A stretch of DNA of 64,000 bases from FEB-7 sp963698265 (GCA_963698265.1 CAVOQC010000003.1:124001-188000), one strand, 5' to 3'; positions 24,812 to 33,620 are shown, numbered from the stretch's first letter. Numbers and translations are program-made. Notes: generated by a model not told the origin, from the letters alone.

Positions 24812-25969
24812 TCATTTTAGCACGTTATCCGCGAATTCCGCCAGTTGCGTGGCGAGGTCCGGCTGCGTGGCGAGGCGCGCGGCCCAGTCCTCGGCATGGG
24901 CGGTCACGGTCGCGAGGCCCGCCTCGAAGGCCGGCCATGCGCGCGCCACCGACTCGCCGCGGTTCCAGCTCTCCCACAGCGCGGTGAGGCTCGCCGCCTG
25001 GTCACGGTCCATGCCCGCGGTATAGCGCGCGAGGAAGGCCGCGAGCTTGACCCAGTGGGCGCCGTCCTCGGTCGGGTAGATGTGCCAGACGAAGGGCCGG
25101 GCCGCCCACTGCGCGCGCACGAAGGAATCCTCGCCGCGCACGAAGTTGAGATCGCAGGCCCAGAGCAACTCGTCATAGCGGTCCTGGTCGACGAAGTCGA
25201 TGGCAAGCACCTCCACGGCGCCGCGCCTGCCGCGGGATTGCCCACGCAACCATGCGGTCGAGGCGGCTCCCGCGGTTCCTTCCGGCACGACGACCCACGC
25301 GGGGCATGCGCGGCGGACCATCGCCTCGAGCAGCGTCTCGTAGGGAGCGCCCGCGTAGCCGAAGAGGCTCACCTTCAAGGCGCCGTCGGGCGGCACGGAG
25401 CCGGTGAGCGCTTTCCAGAACGCGGCCTGCGCGCCCCGGTCGGCCTGGAAGGCGTCGCGCCGGGCCAGGAGATCGCGCTCGCGGACCAGCCCGCCGGTGC
25501 GCGCCGTGAACCCGGGAAAGAAGAAGTGCCGCGTGAGGGGTGCGAGGCGCGGGTGGGGCGATGGCAGCCCGTGGCTGCCCTCCACCCAGTCCTCCGCACT
25601 CAGGTACTCGAGGTTGATCCAGCGCGGGTGCGGCGACCTCGCCGCCATCGCAGCCACGTAGGGCTCGGGCGTGTCGCAACCGAAAGTCTCCACCACCACG
25701 TCCGCCACGCCATCGTGGGGCACGAATCCGGCCGCGCCGGGGCTTGCATCCCAACGAATGATTTCGACGCCATCGAGCACCTGCCGGTCGGCCGCCGCGC
25801 GCGCATCGGGGCGCAGGCGCGCAAGGACCGTGAGGTCGTCGAGGAAGAGTCGAACGCCCTTTCCGTGCTCGCGGGAAAGGCAGCGGGCCAGGCGCCACGC
25901 CACCGCCGCGTCGCCGTAGTTGTCGACGACGCGGCAGAAGAGGTCCCAGCGTTGCGGAAGTGCCGCCAT
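24812..25969 (-). CDS. earP: EF-P arginine rhamnosyltransferase EarP
   Basis: A 385-residue EarP, which transfers rhamnose from dTDP-L-rhamnose to Arg32 of EF-P. Recognisable features are the N-terminal FCRVVDNYGDAAVAWRLAR with the conserved aspartates (Asp16, Asp20), FFPGFTARTGGL, and the nucleotide-sugar site DLNFVRGEDSFVRAQWA and PFVWHIYPTEDGAHW. It sits immediately upstream of efp, the usual arrangement, and the Arg32 in EF-P agrees with it. The dTDP-rhamnose synthesis genes are not in this window. Confidence 0.95.
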   Translation of the reverse strand: MAALPQRWDLFCRVVDNYGDAAVAWRLARCLSREHGKGVRLFLDDLTVLARLRPDARAAADRQVLDGVEIIRWDASPGAAGFVPHDGVADVVVETFGCDTPEPYVAAMAARSPHPRWINLEYLSAEDWVEGSHGLPSPHPRLAPLTRHFFFPGFTARTGGLVRERDLLARRDAFQADRGAQAAFWKALTGSVPPDGALKVSLFGYAGAPYETLLEAMVRRACPAWVVVPEGTAGAASTAWLRGQSRGRRGAVEVLAIDFVDQDRYDELLWACDLNFVRGEDSFVRAQWAARPFVWHIYPTEDGAHWVKLAAFLARYTAGMDRDQAASLTALWESWNRGESVARAWPAFEAGLATVTAHAEDWAARLATQPDLATQLAEFADNVLK

Positions 25970-25993
25970 GCCCGGAATTCTAGCCCCGGTCGA

Positions 25994-27385
25994 TCAGGCC
26001 CCCAGCGCGAGGTAGAGATCGACCACGGCGTTGCGACGGTCCCGGTCGGCGCCGATGGCTTCGAGGCGGACGGCGAGCAACTGCCGCTCGGCGTCGAGCA
26101 GTTCCAGGAGGCCCGTCATGCCTGCCTCGTAGCGAAGCTTGGCGAGGGAAAGGGCGCGCTGGAGAGCCACGACCTGCGCCCGCCGTGCGGTGAGCACCTC
26201 GCGCGCCGTCGCCTGGAGGGCGATCGCGTCGCGGACCTCCTTGAACGCCAGCGCAACCCCGCGTTCGTAGTCAGCGGCCGCCTCCCGCGTGCGGGCGTCG
26301 GCCAGGTCCACGCCACCGCGGATCTGCCCGCCGCCGTAGATCGGCTGGAGGAGGCCCGCGGCGAGGCTCCAGGTACGCGCCGGGCCCGAGAAGAGATCCG
26401 AGAGCGACTGGCTCTCGCCGCCGAGGAAGCCCGTGAGCGAGATCGAAGGATAGTAGGCGGCACGCGCGACGCCGATGCGCGCGTTGGCGGCCATGAGCCT
26501 CGCCTCGGCCTCGCGCAGGTCCGGGCGACTGCGAAGCAGATCCGAAGGCAGGCCGGCGGGCACTTCCACCGCGTCGCGGGCGGGCGTCGTGCCGCGTTCG
26601 ATCGCAGCCTCGAGGATCGCTCGCGGGCTTCGCCCCAGCAGCACGGCGAGCGCGCCTTCCTGGCGGGAGCGGTCGCGCGCAAGCGCGGGCGCCACGGCTT
26701 CCGCGGCGTGCACTTCGGCCTCGAACTGGCGCAATTCCAGCTCCGAGAGTACCCCGGCATCGAACCGGGCGCGGAGGAGTTCGAGCGCCACGCGCCGGCC
26801 CTTGCGCGTGCGCTCCGCGATCTCGAGGCTCTCGTCCAAGGCCTGCAGCGCGAAGTGCGCGCGCGCCACCTCGGCCACGAGGCTCGCACGCACGGCGTCC
26901 CGCCCGGCGCCGGCGGCGATCAGGTCGGCTCGCGCCGCTTCGCTCGCGCGCCGGTACTTGCCCCAGAAGTCGAGCTCCCACGCGAGGCGCACCACGGCGC
27001 GGTTGGTATTGGTCTCGATTGCGTCCGGCGGCAGCGGAAAGCTGCCCTTTTCCGACGCGCGGTCCCGGGAACGCGACACATCCACGCCCGCCGAGGGCAA
27101 CTGGTCGGCCCGCACGATCGCACCCTGCGCCCTCGCCTGCTCGATGCGCGCCGCCGCGGCAGCCAGGTCGCGGTTCGCGGCGAGCGCCTCCGCCACGAGC
27201 CGGTCCAGCACAGGGTCTCGGAAAACCTGCCACCACGCTTCCGGCGCCGGAACATCCGAGGCGGCAACGGCGAACTCCTTCGGAAGATCCATTTCCGGAC
27301 GCGCGTAGTCGGGCCCGACGGCGCAAGCCGAGAGCGCGAGGATCGCCAACGCGACTGGCGCGAGCTTCATCCGGGGCGCTCTCAT
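25994..27385 (-). CDS. RND efflux outer-membrane factor (OprM/NodT family lipoprotein)
   Basis: A 463-residue outer-membrane channel of the NodT family, the third part of the tripartite pump encoded upstream. A lipobox is present (LAILALSACAVGPDY), and two OEP repeats follow, with RIEQARAQGAIVRADQLPS in the first and RPDLREAEARLMAANARIGVARAAYYPSISL in the second. The start ATG at 27385 overlaps the permease stop (ATGA); another Met lies five codons downstream. The channel trimer would connect periplasm and exterior for export of toxic compounds. Confidence 0.93.
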   Translation of the reverse strand: MRAPRMKLAPVALAILALSACAVGPDYARPEMDLPKEFAVAASDVPAPEAWWQVFRDPVLDRLVAEALAANRDLAAAAARIEQARAQGAIVRADQLPSAGVDVSRSRDRASEKGSFPLPPDAIETNTNRAVVRLAWELDFWGKYRRASEAARADLIAAGAGRDAVRASLVAEVARAHFALQALDESLEIAERTRKGRRVALELLRARFDAGVLSELELRQFEAEVHAAEAVAPALARDRSRQEGALAVLLGRSPRAILEAAIERGTTPARDAVEVPAGLPSDLLRSRPDLREAEARLMAANARIGVARAAYYPSISLTGFLGGESQSLSDLFSGPARTWSLAAGLLQPIYGGGQIRGGVDLADARTREAAADYERGVALAFKEVRDAIALQATAREVLTARRAQVVALQRALSLAKLRYEAGMTGLLELLDAERQLLAVRLEAIGADRDRRNAVVDLYLALGA

Positions 27386-30300
27386 TTCGTGCCCTCCGTG
27401 CGCGGCGTAGGCCTCGTGGCGGTGTGCGCCGCGCTCGCCGCGATCATCTCGCGGTGGTGCGTGGCCTCGCGCTTGAGCTCCTCGGTGCTGCGCGACTCGC
27501 CGAGCTTCCTCTCCATGATGAGCTTGAAGAAGAACGGCACGAAGAAGATCGCGAGGAAGGTGGCCGCGAGCATGCCGCCCATGACGCCCGTGCCCACCGA
27601 GTGGCGCGAGCCCGCCCCGGCGCCGGTGGAGAAGGCGAGCGGCGCCACGCCCAGGATGAAGGCGAGCGAGGTCATGAGGATGGGCCGGAAGCGAAGGCGC
27701 GAGGCCTCCAGGGCGGAGGCGGAGAACGAGAGCCCCTCGTGGCTCTTGATCACCGCGTACTCCACGATCAGGATCGCATTCTTGGCCGCGAGCCCGAGGA
27801 GCGTCACCAGGCCGATCTGGAAGTACACGTCGTTGGTCATCCCGCGCAGCCACACCGCGGCCAGCGCCCCGAAGGTTCCGAAGGGGAGTGCCAGCATCAC
27901 CGAGAGCGGCAACGACCACTTCTCGTACTGCGCGGCAAGGATGAGAAAGGCCATCAGCGCGCCCAGCACGAGCGCGATGGCCGACGTGCCCCCGGATCGC
28001 TTCTCCTGGAACGACGCGCCGCTCCAGTCGAGGGAGAACTCCGGCGGCAGGACTTCCTTCGCGATGCGCTCGATGGCGGCGATGGCCTGCCCCGAGCTCA
28101 CGCCCGGCGCCCCGTTGCCCAGCAGCTTCACGGCGGGCAGGTTGTTGAAGCGCTCGAGCGTGCCGGGGCCCGCGGCGTGCTCGATCCGCGCCAGGGCCTT
28201 CAGCGGCACCATGGCGCCCTTGTCGCTTCGCACGTGGACGTTGCCCACGTCCTCCGGGCGCTTGCGGAAGGCGGGCTCGGCGGACATGAGCACCTGCCAG
28301 GTGCGCCCGTACTTGTTGAAGTCGTTCACGTAGTAGGTGCCGAGCGTCGCGGAGAGCGTGGCGAAGACCTCGTCGACGTTCACGCCCAGCGCCTTCGCCT
28401 TCTCGCGGTCCACGTCCACGCGCAGCTGCGGGACGTTCGAGCGCCAGAGCGTGTTCACCTGGGAGAGTTCCGGATCCTGCGAGGCGCGCGCGAGGAAGGC
28501 CTGCGTCACTTCCGACAGGCGCGTGGCTCCCCCGTCGCCGCGGTTCTGGATGTAGAACTCGAAGCCGCCCGCGGTGCCCAGGCCGAAGATGGCCGGCGGC
28601 GGGAAGGCGAGGGCGAGGCCCTCCGTGATATGCGCGGTCTTGCCGTAGAACTCGCCCACCAGCGCGCCCACGGGCATGGAACGCTCGTCCCAGTGCGTCT
28701 GCGTGACGAAGATGGTCGCTGCGTTCTCGCGGAAGGTGCCGCCGATGAAGTCGAACCCGGTGAATGCGACCGCGTATTCGTTGAACGGGTTCGACTTGAT
28801 GGCCTCCACCACCTGGCCCACGACCTTGTCGGTGCGCTCGAGCGAGGAACCGTCCGGCAGCACCACGGCCGCGATGTAGAAGCCCTGGTCCTCGTCGGGC
28901 ACGAGGGAGCCCGGCGTCGCGCGCCACAGGCCCGCGGCGATCGCGACCATGCCGGCGAAGAGGACCAGCGCGATGCCGCCGCGCCGGATCATCCAGGCCA
29001 CGCCGTTCTCGTAGCGGTCCGTCGTGCGCGCGAACCAGCGGTTGAAGGCCGAGAAGACGCGCCCGGGCTGCTTGTGCTCGCGCTTCATGATCCACACGCA
29101 CAGCGTCGGCGTGAGGGTGAGCGCCACGATGCCAGAGATCACCACGGCGATCGAGATGGTCACCGCGAACTGCCGGTAGAGCTCCCCGGTGAGGCCGCCC
29201 AGGAAGGCGATCGGCAGGAACACCGCGCAGAGCACCAGCACGATGGCCACCACCGGCCCCGTGACCTCGCGCATGGCCTTGATGGCCGCCTCCCGGGCGC
29301 CGACGTGCTCCTCGTGCATGATGCGCTCGACGTTCTCCAGCACGACGATGGCGTCATCGACCACGATGCCGATCGCGAGCACCATGCCGAAGAGCGTGAG
29401 CGTGTTGATCGAGTAGCCGAGCGCCAGCAGTCCCGCGAAGGTGCCGATGAGCGACACCGGCACCGCGGCGAAGGGGATGAGAGTCGCCCGCCAGTTCTGC
29501 AGGAAGACGAAGACCACGAGGAAGACCAGCACCATCGCCTCGACAAGCGTCTTCACCACCTCCCGGATGGACACTTCCACGAAACGGGTCGTGTCGTAGG
29601 GCGCCGAATAGGTGAGACCCTGCGGAAAGCGCGTGGCGAGTTCGTCCACGGTGGCGCGCACCTCTTTCGCCACGTCGAGCGCGTTGGCGCCGGGCTGCAG
29701 GAAGATCCCCATGAGGGTCGCGGGCCTGCCGTTCACCTTGCCGATGAAGCTGTAGTCCTTGCTCGCGAGCTCGACCCGGGCCACGTCCTTCAGGCGAAGC
29801 CGCGAGCCGTCGGGGTTCGAGCGGACGATGATCTCCTCGAATTCCTTCGGCTCCGACAGGCGCCCCTTGGCGGTGATGGTGTAGACCAGTTCCTGCCCGC
29901 CGCCCGTGGGAGGCTCGCCGATCTTGCCGGCGGCGAATTGGGCGTTCTGCTCGTTCAGCGCGCGCACGAGGTCGCTCGGCGCGAGCTTCAGCTGCGCCAT
30001 GCGGTCGGGGCGTACCCAGATGCGCATCGCGTAGTCCTTGGCGCCGAAGATCTGCACGTTGGTGGTGCCGGGGACGCGCTTCAGGCGGTCGAGGACGTTC
30101 AGCGTCACGTAGTTCGACGTGAAGAAATCGTCGTAGCGCCCGTCGGGCGAATAGAAGGCGAGCACCTGAAGGAAGGCGGACGAGCCCTTCTCCACGGTGA
30201 CGCCCTGGCGGCGGACCTCCTGCGGCAGCCTCGGCTCGGCCTGCTTCACGCGGTTGTTCACGTTGAGCGCGGCCTTGTCCACGTCGGCGCCGATGTTGAA

Positions 30301-30582
30301 GGTCACCTGGATCTGCACGACGCCGTTGGCGGCCGAGGTGGAGCTCATGTAGAGCATGTCCTCGACGCCGTTGATGGCGTTTTCCAGCGGCGAGGCCACC
30401 GTCTGCTCGAGCGTCTCGGCGGAAGCGCCCGGGTAGACCGCCTGCACGGTCACCACCGGCGGAGCGATCTCGGGATACTGCGCGATGGGCAGCGCGCGCA
30501 TGCCGGCGAGACCGGCGATCACGATGAAGATCGAGATGACCGCCGCGAGGATCGGGCGGTCGATGAAGAAGCGGGAGAACAT
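27382..30582 (-). CDS. RND multidrug efflux permease (HAE1 family, AcrB/MexB-like)
   Basis: A 1066-residue hydrophobic/amphiphilic efflux permease of the inner membrane, driven by proton uptake. The N-terminus (FSRFFIDRPILAAVISIFIVIAG) is typical of AcrB/MexB. The TM4 proton-relay aspartates occur in GIVVDDAIVVLENV. Docking-domain and second-half motifs (GLAAKNAILIVEYA) follow. The length matches the family (about 1040-1050) with a slightly extended C-terminus. Gene order is fusion protein, permease, outer-membrane factor, all on the minus strand, under the divergent TetR-type regulator. Confidence 0.95.
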   Translation of the reverse strand: MFSRFFIDRPILAAVISIFIVIAGLAGMRALPIAQYPEIAPPVVTVQAVYPGASAETLEQTVASPLENAINGVEDMLYMSSTSAANGVVQIQVTFNIGADVDKAALNVNNRVKQAEPRLPQEVRRQGVTVEKGSSAFLQVLAFYSPDGRYDDFFTSNYVTLNVLDRLKRVPGTTNVQIFGAKDYAMRIWVRPDRMAQLKLAPSDLVRALNEQNAQFAAGKIGEPPTGGGQELVYTITAKGRLSEPKEFEEIIVRSNPDGSRLRLKDVARVELASKDYSFIGKVNGRPATLMGIFLQPGANALDVAKEVRATVDELATRFPQGLTYSAPYDTTRFVEVSIREVVKTLVEAMVLVFLVVFVFLQNWRATLIPFAAVPVSLIGTFAGLLALGYSINTLTLFGMVLAIGIVVDDAIVVLENVERIMHEEHVGAREAAIKAMREVTGPVVAIVLVLCAVFLPIAFLGGLTGELYRQFAVTISIAVVISGIVALTLTPTLCVWIMKREHKQPGRVFSAFNRWFARTTDRYENGVAWMIRRGGIALVLFAGMVAIAAGLWRATPGSLVPDEDQGFYIAAVVLPDGSSLERTDKVVGQVVEAIKSNPFNEYAVAFTGFDFIGGTFRENAATIFVTQTHWDERSMPVGALVGEFYGKTAHITEGLALAFPPPAIFGLGTAGGFEFYIQNRGDGGATRLSEVTQAFLARASQDPELSQVNTLWRSNVPQLRVDVDREKAKALGVNVDEVFATLSATLGTYYVNDFNKYGRTWQVLMSAEPAFRKRPEDVGNVHVRSDKGAMVPLKALARIEHAAGPGTLERFNNLPAVKLLGNGAPGVSSGQAIAAIERIAKEVLPPEFSLDWSGASFQEKRSGGTSAIALVLGALMAFLILAAQYEKWSLPLSVMLALPFGTFGALAAVWLRGMTNDVYFQIGLVTLLGLAAKNAILIVEYAVIKSHEGLSFSASALEASRLRFRPILMTSLAFILGVAPLAFSTGAGAGSRHSVGTGVMGGMLAATFLAIFFVPFFFKLIMERKLGESRSTEELKREATHHREMIAASAAHTATRPTPRTEGTK

Positions 30583-30597
30583 GTCGGCTCGCCCCCG

Positions 30598-31803
30598 CTA
30601 CTTCTGCGCGTCGGGCTTGGCGTCGGCCTTCGACGCCGGCGCTGCGCCGGGCGCGCCCGGCGGCGGCGCGTTCGGATCTCCCACCTGCACCGGCGCGCCG
30701 GGAAAGACTTTCATGAGCCCGTCGACGATCACCTTGTCGCCGGCCTTGAGCCCCGAGGTGATGATCCAGTCGGCGCCGCTCCAGTCTCCCACGCCGACGG
30801 GGCGTGGCTCGGCCTTGCCCTGCGCGCCCAGCACGTAGACGATCTTGCCCTGCGGGCCTTCCATCACCGCGCGCTGCGGGACGGTGATCGCGTTCGGGCT
30901 CGTGGCCCCCTTGAGGATCGCGCGCACGAACTGCCCCGGGCGAAGCTCGCCGTCCGGATTGGGAAGTTCCGCCCGCGCATCCGACGTCCCCGTGGTCGAG
31001 GAGAATCGCTCGTCGGAAAACACGAGCCGGCCCGGCTTAGCGTAGGTGCTGCCGTCCTCCAGGCGCACGGCGACCTCGAAGCGGCCGTCCTTCGGCAGCA
31101 CCAGCGTGCCTGCCGCCGCGTCGCGCCGGAAGCGGGACTGCTCGGCCTCCGAGAGGCCGAAGTTCACGTACAGGGGATCGGACTGCGTGACGGTGGTGAG
31201 CAGGACATCGGGCCCCGAGACGAGGCTGCCCTCGCTCTTGAGCGCGCGGCTGGTGATGCCGGATATGGGCGACTCCACCTTCGTCCAGGAAAGGTTCAGG
31301 CGCGCCTCTTCCCGGCGGGCGTTCGCGGCCGTGAGGGCGGCGGCGGCGATCTCCTCGGCCGACACCGCGTCGTCGTATTCCCTTTGCGAGACGGCCTTCG
31401 CGTCGTACAGGGGCTTGTAGCGCTTCGCGTTGCGAGCGGCCTGGGCGAGGCCCGCCTCGGCGCTGGCGACATCGGCCTGCGCGCGCACGAGCGCGGCCTC
31501 GAACGGCGCCGGATCGAGCGTGAAGAGCGACTGGCCGGCGCGCACCCGCGCACCTTCCTCGAAATTGCGCTTCAGGAGAATGCCGGTGACCCGCGCCCGC
31601 ACCTCCACCTCCCGCGAGCCGGCGGTCTGCGCGGGGAACTCGAATTCCACGGGAGCGGCTACGGGCTTTACTTCCTGCACGGCGACGACGGCCGGCGGGA
31701 AGCCGCCCGCGGGCGGGCCGCCCTGCGGGCCGCAGCCGGCGATCGCAGCCGCGGCGGTGATGATGATGAAGGGAGCGCGAAGGCTACGGAAGCTCCGGGG
31801 CAT
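30598..31803 (-). CDS. RND efflux membrane-fusion protein (AcrA/MexA-like)
   Basis: A 401-residue periplasmic adaptor. The N-terminus is a lipoprotein-type signal (AAAIAGCGPQ). The biotinyl-lipoyl, alpha-hairpin and barrel domains follow: VRARVTGILLKRNFEEGARVRAGQSLFTLDP, then a hairpin, then RFEVAVRLEDGSTYAKPGRLVFSDERF. The C-terminus is Pro/Ala/Asp-rich. It is the first gene of the efflux operon and begins about 80 bases downstream of the shared promoter-operator. Confidence 0.94.
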   Translation of the reverse strand: MPRSFRSLRAPFIIITAAAAIAGCGPQGGPPAGGFPPAVVAVQEVKPVAAPVEFEFPAQTAGSREVEVRARVTGILLKRNFEEGARVRAGQSLFTLDPAPFEAALVRAQADVASAEAGLAQAARNAKRYKPLYDAKAVSQREYDDAVSAEEIAAAALTAANARREEARLNLSWTKVESPISGITSRALKSEGSLVSGPDVLLTTVTQSDPLYVNFGLSEAEQSRFRRDAAAGTLVLPKDGRFEVAVRLEDGSTYAKPGRLVFSDERFSSTTGTSDARAELPNPDGELRPGQFVRAILKGATSPNAITVPQRAVMEGPQGKIVYVLGAQGKAEPRPVGVGDWSGADWIITSGLKAGDKVIVDGLMKVFPGAPVQVGDPNAPPPGAPGAAPASKADAKPDAQK

Positions 31804-31884
31804 GGCGGTTTCCTCGTGGGAATTTGCCCGGCGGGCCTCGGGTGGCCTGCAGGCGGGACTTACGTGCGGCGACGGAAGTGTGCT

Positions 31885-31914
31885 AGATTACATACAGTCA
31901 TGGATGTATGTCAA
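31885..31914 (-). promoter_or_regulatory. Promoter of the efflux operon
   Basis: On the minus strand a consensus TTGACA (-35, 31914-31909) and TAATCT (-10, 31890-31885) are spaced by 18 bases. This is the best sigma-70 match I see in the window. The 24-base operator covers the spacer and both boxes. Confidence 0.75.
31889..31912. promoter_or_regulatory. AcrR-like operator between the efflux operon and its TetR regulator
   Basis: A 24-base near-perfect inverted repeat with half-sites TACATAC and GTATGTC separated by 10 bases (ACATAC...GTATGT is exact). It resembles the known E. coli AcrR operator, which has TACATACAT and ATGTATGTA arms. It overlaps the efflux promoter, so a bound repressor would block RNA polymerase. 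An unrelated exact repeat (GTAACG, 5 bases, CGTTAC; 31923-31939) lies next to it on the regulator side. Confidence 0.8.
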
Positions 31915-31960
31915 GGCGCGGTGTAACGGTCCGCGTTACGCGCTTTTTCACGGAGGAGCG

Positions 31961-32623
31961 ATGGCCCGGAAGACCAAGGCTGAAGCGCTGGAGACCCGCA
32001 GCCGCCTGCTCGACGCGGCCGAGCAGGTCTTCCACGAGCACGGCGTATCGGGCTCCTCGCTGGACGAGATCGCGAAGGCCGCCGGCCTCACGCGTGGCGC
32101 GATCTACTGGCACTTCAAGGACAAGGCCGATCTCTTCGAGGCGATGATGGACCGCGTGACCCTTCCGCTCGAAGGGGTCCTTTACAGCGCCGGCAAGGGC
32201 ACGCACCCCGATCCCCTGTCGCTTCTCAAGCTCAGCACGACGGACGTCCTGCTGCGCACCGCTCGCGACAAGCACCTGCAGCGCGTCTTCGACATCGCCT
32301 ACAACAAGTGCGAGTACGTGGGCGACGCGGCACCCGTGCGCGAGCGCCACGTCGCCAGCCAGCAGGATTGCCTGCGCCAGATCGAGCAGGGATTCAAGGC
32401 CTGTGTCGCGATCGGCGCTCTTCCCGCCACGGTGCATCCCCGGGAAGCGGCGATCGGCGCTTTCGCCCTCGTCTCCGGCCTCATCGCCAACTGGGTGCTC
32501 GCGCCGAAGCGCTTCCCGCTCGCGCGCCACGCCGAGAGCCTGGTGGAGACCTACTTCCGCGGGCTCGCCACGACGCCCGCCCCGGCCGCCGCGCCGAAGA
32601 AGCCCCGCCGCAAGCGCGCCTGA
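31961..32623 (+). CDS. TetR-family repressor of the RND efflux operon (AcrR/TtgR-like)
   Basis: A 220-residue TetR-family regulator of the AcrR/TtgR subgroup. The helix-turn-helix is at residues about 12-58 (RSRLLDAAEQVFHEHGVSGSSLDEIAKAAGLTRGAIYWHFKDKADLFEAM). The ligand-binding domain is of the TetR_C_2 (AcrR) type, with a basic C-terminal tail (PKKPRRKRA). It is divergent from the efflux operon and shares the operator at 31889-31912. A GGAGG ribosome site precedes the ATG at 31961. It probably represses both directions and is released by a toxic ligand. Confidence 0.93.
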   Translation: MARKTKAEALETRSRLLDAAEQVFHEHGVSGSSLDEIAKAAGLTRGAIYWHFKDKADLFEAMMDRVTLPLEGVLYSAGKGTHPDPLSLLKLSTTDVLLRTARDKHLQRVFDIAYNKCEYVGDAAPVRERHVASQQDCLRQIEQGFKACVAIGALPATVHPREAAIGAFALVSGLIANWVLAPKRFPLARHAESLVETYFRGLATTPAPAAAPKKPRRKRA

Positions 32624-32633
32624 TCGCCCGCCC

Positions 32634-32672
32634 TTGACAGGCCCGCGGTCGATATGTCACCGTTTGGTGACC
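32634..32672 (+). promoter_or_regulatory. Promoter/operator of the ArsR-SRPBCC genes
   Basis: A consensus TTGACA (32634-32639) is followed by an inverted repeat GTCACC-GTTT-GGTGAC (32656-32671) that ends two bases before the ArsR start codon at 32674. The -10 box is not clear; GATATG or TATGTC at 32651-32658 are candidates. The position fits autoregulation, with the dimer blocking polymerase. A strong ribosome site is absent. Confidence 0.65.
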
Positions 32673-32673
32673 T

Positions 32674-33036
32674 ATGAAGCCCGACGAGATGGACACCGTC
32701 TTCTCCGCCCTGGCGAGCGAATCCCGCCGGCGGATCCTCGACGTCCTCAAGAAGGAGCCCGGCTGCAACGTGGGCCGCGTGTGCGCCTTCTTCGACATCG
32801 GGCGCGTGGCGGTGATGAAGCACCTGGCGGTGCTCGAGGGCGCGAACCTCGTCGTCTCCGCGAAGGCGGGCCGCGAGCGGCAACTGTGGTTCAACCCGGT
32901 GCCCATCCACATGATCTACGACCGCTGGACGACGGAGTTCAGCGACTACTGGGCGGGGCGCCTCGCGCGCGTGAAGTATCGGCTCGAGAACGCCCCGGTG
33001 CCGTTGGCGAGGGCGAAGGGAGGCGCACGTGGCTGA
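32674..33036 (+). CDS. ArsR-family winged-helix regulator
   Basis: A 120-residue ArsR/SmtB-type regulator (residues 5-95: FSALASESRRRILDVLKKEPGCNVGRVCAFFDIGRVAVMKHLAVLEGANLV). It lacks the ELCVCDL metal motif, so it is unlikely to sense metals in the usual way. It belongs to the type that is paired with SRPBCC (AHSA1) proteins. The next gene, an SRPBCC protein, starts within its last eight bases. An inverted repeat lies directly in front of its start codon. Confidence 0.9.
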   Translation: MKPDEMDTVFSALASESRRRILDVLKKEPGCNVGRVCAFFDIGRVAVMKHLAVLEGANLVVSAKAGRERQLWFNPVPIHMIYDRWTTEFSDYWAGRLARVKYRLENAPVPLARAKGGARG

Positions 33037-33547
33037 GGCGAACAAGGCGGTGTTCCGCATCGTCGTGAACGGCACGATGGAAGCGGTGTTCCGCGAGCTG
33101 ACCAAGACGGGCGAGCCGCAGGGCGCGGTGTTCAACGCGGTGCTCACCCTGGACCAGCCGGGCCTGGTGCGCGGCCGCTGGATGCAGATGCGCACCGGAA
33201 GCGGCCGGCACGCGATCGTCGTGGGCGAAGTGGTGGAACACGAAGCGCCCACGCGGTTCGCACACACGCACCGCTTCACGCAGTACGACGACCCGTACTG
33301 CACCGTGGTCTACGATCTGAAGCAGGTCGAGGGCGGCGTGGAAGTCACGCTCACCGTCGAGAACCTTCCCGCGGGCACCGGGACCGAGAAGGAAATGCGC
33401 CGTGGCGGAGACTTCATCCTGAAGAACCTGAAGTCGATCGTCGAGACCGGCCGCCCGCCCTGGGGCGCGCGACTCATGTACGCGGTGTTCGGCGCGCTCG
33501 AGTTCGTGCTGCCGGCGAAGACCCGCAGCGATCGCTGGCCCCTGTAA
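33029..33547 (+). CDS. SRPBCC (AHSA1-like) ligand-binding protein
   Basis: A 172-residue START/Bet v1-like protein of the SRPBCC superfamily, with VFRIVVNGTMEAVFRELTKTGEPQ at the N-terminus and RFAHTHRFTQYDDPYCTVVYDLKQ in the sheet. It starts at a GTG at 33029 that overlaps the ArsR gene by eight bases, so the pair is translationally coupled. Such proteins bind hydrophobic ligands or act as chaperone-like factors; the ligand is unknown. It is followed by a terminator-like hairpin. Confidence 0.88.
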   Translation: MAEANKAVFRIVVNGTMEAVFRELTKTGEPQGAVFNAVLTLDQPGLVRGRWMQMRTGSGRHAIVVGEVVEHEAPTRFAHTHRFTQYDDPYCTVVYDLKQVEGGVEVTLTVENLPAGTGTEKEMRRGGDFILKNLKSIVETGRPPWGARLMYAVFGALEFVLPAKTRSDRWPL

Positions 33548-33551
33548 GCCG

Positions 33552-33586
33552 GGGGTCGGGTTCGCGAACCCGACCCCGAATTTCTT
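33552..33586 (+). terminator. Terminator-like hairpin after the ArsR/SRPBCC genes
   Basis: A perfect 26-base inverted repeat (33552-33577; 11-bp stem, loop CGCG) starts four bases after the SRPBCC stop and is followed by GAATTTCTTC, a weak T-run. It probably ends or attenuates the transcript before the next gene at 33621. Being a perfect palindrome, it would fold on either strand. Confidence 0.55.
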
Positions 33587-33620
33587 CCCCACCCGAAGGC
33601 CATCGCGGAGAAACCCAGAC

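Noticed and set aside
24845..28333. Very long plus-strand open frame (over 1100 codons) opposite earP and the efflux outer-membrane factor
   Set aside because: It is antisense to well-recognised genes, has the Arg/Gly/Ala-rich composition of GC-rich shadow frames and matches no family.
27019..31926. Plus-strand open frame of more than 1600 codons across the RND operon
   Set aside because: Shadow of three clear minus-strand genes; no start signal or domain; composition is that of complementary-strand noise.
33552..33577. Perfect 26-base palindrome after the SRPBCC gene as a recombination or replication site
   Set aside because: Its place four bases after a stop and before a pyrimidine-rich run fits a terminator better; single copy in the window.
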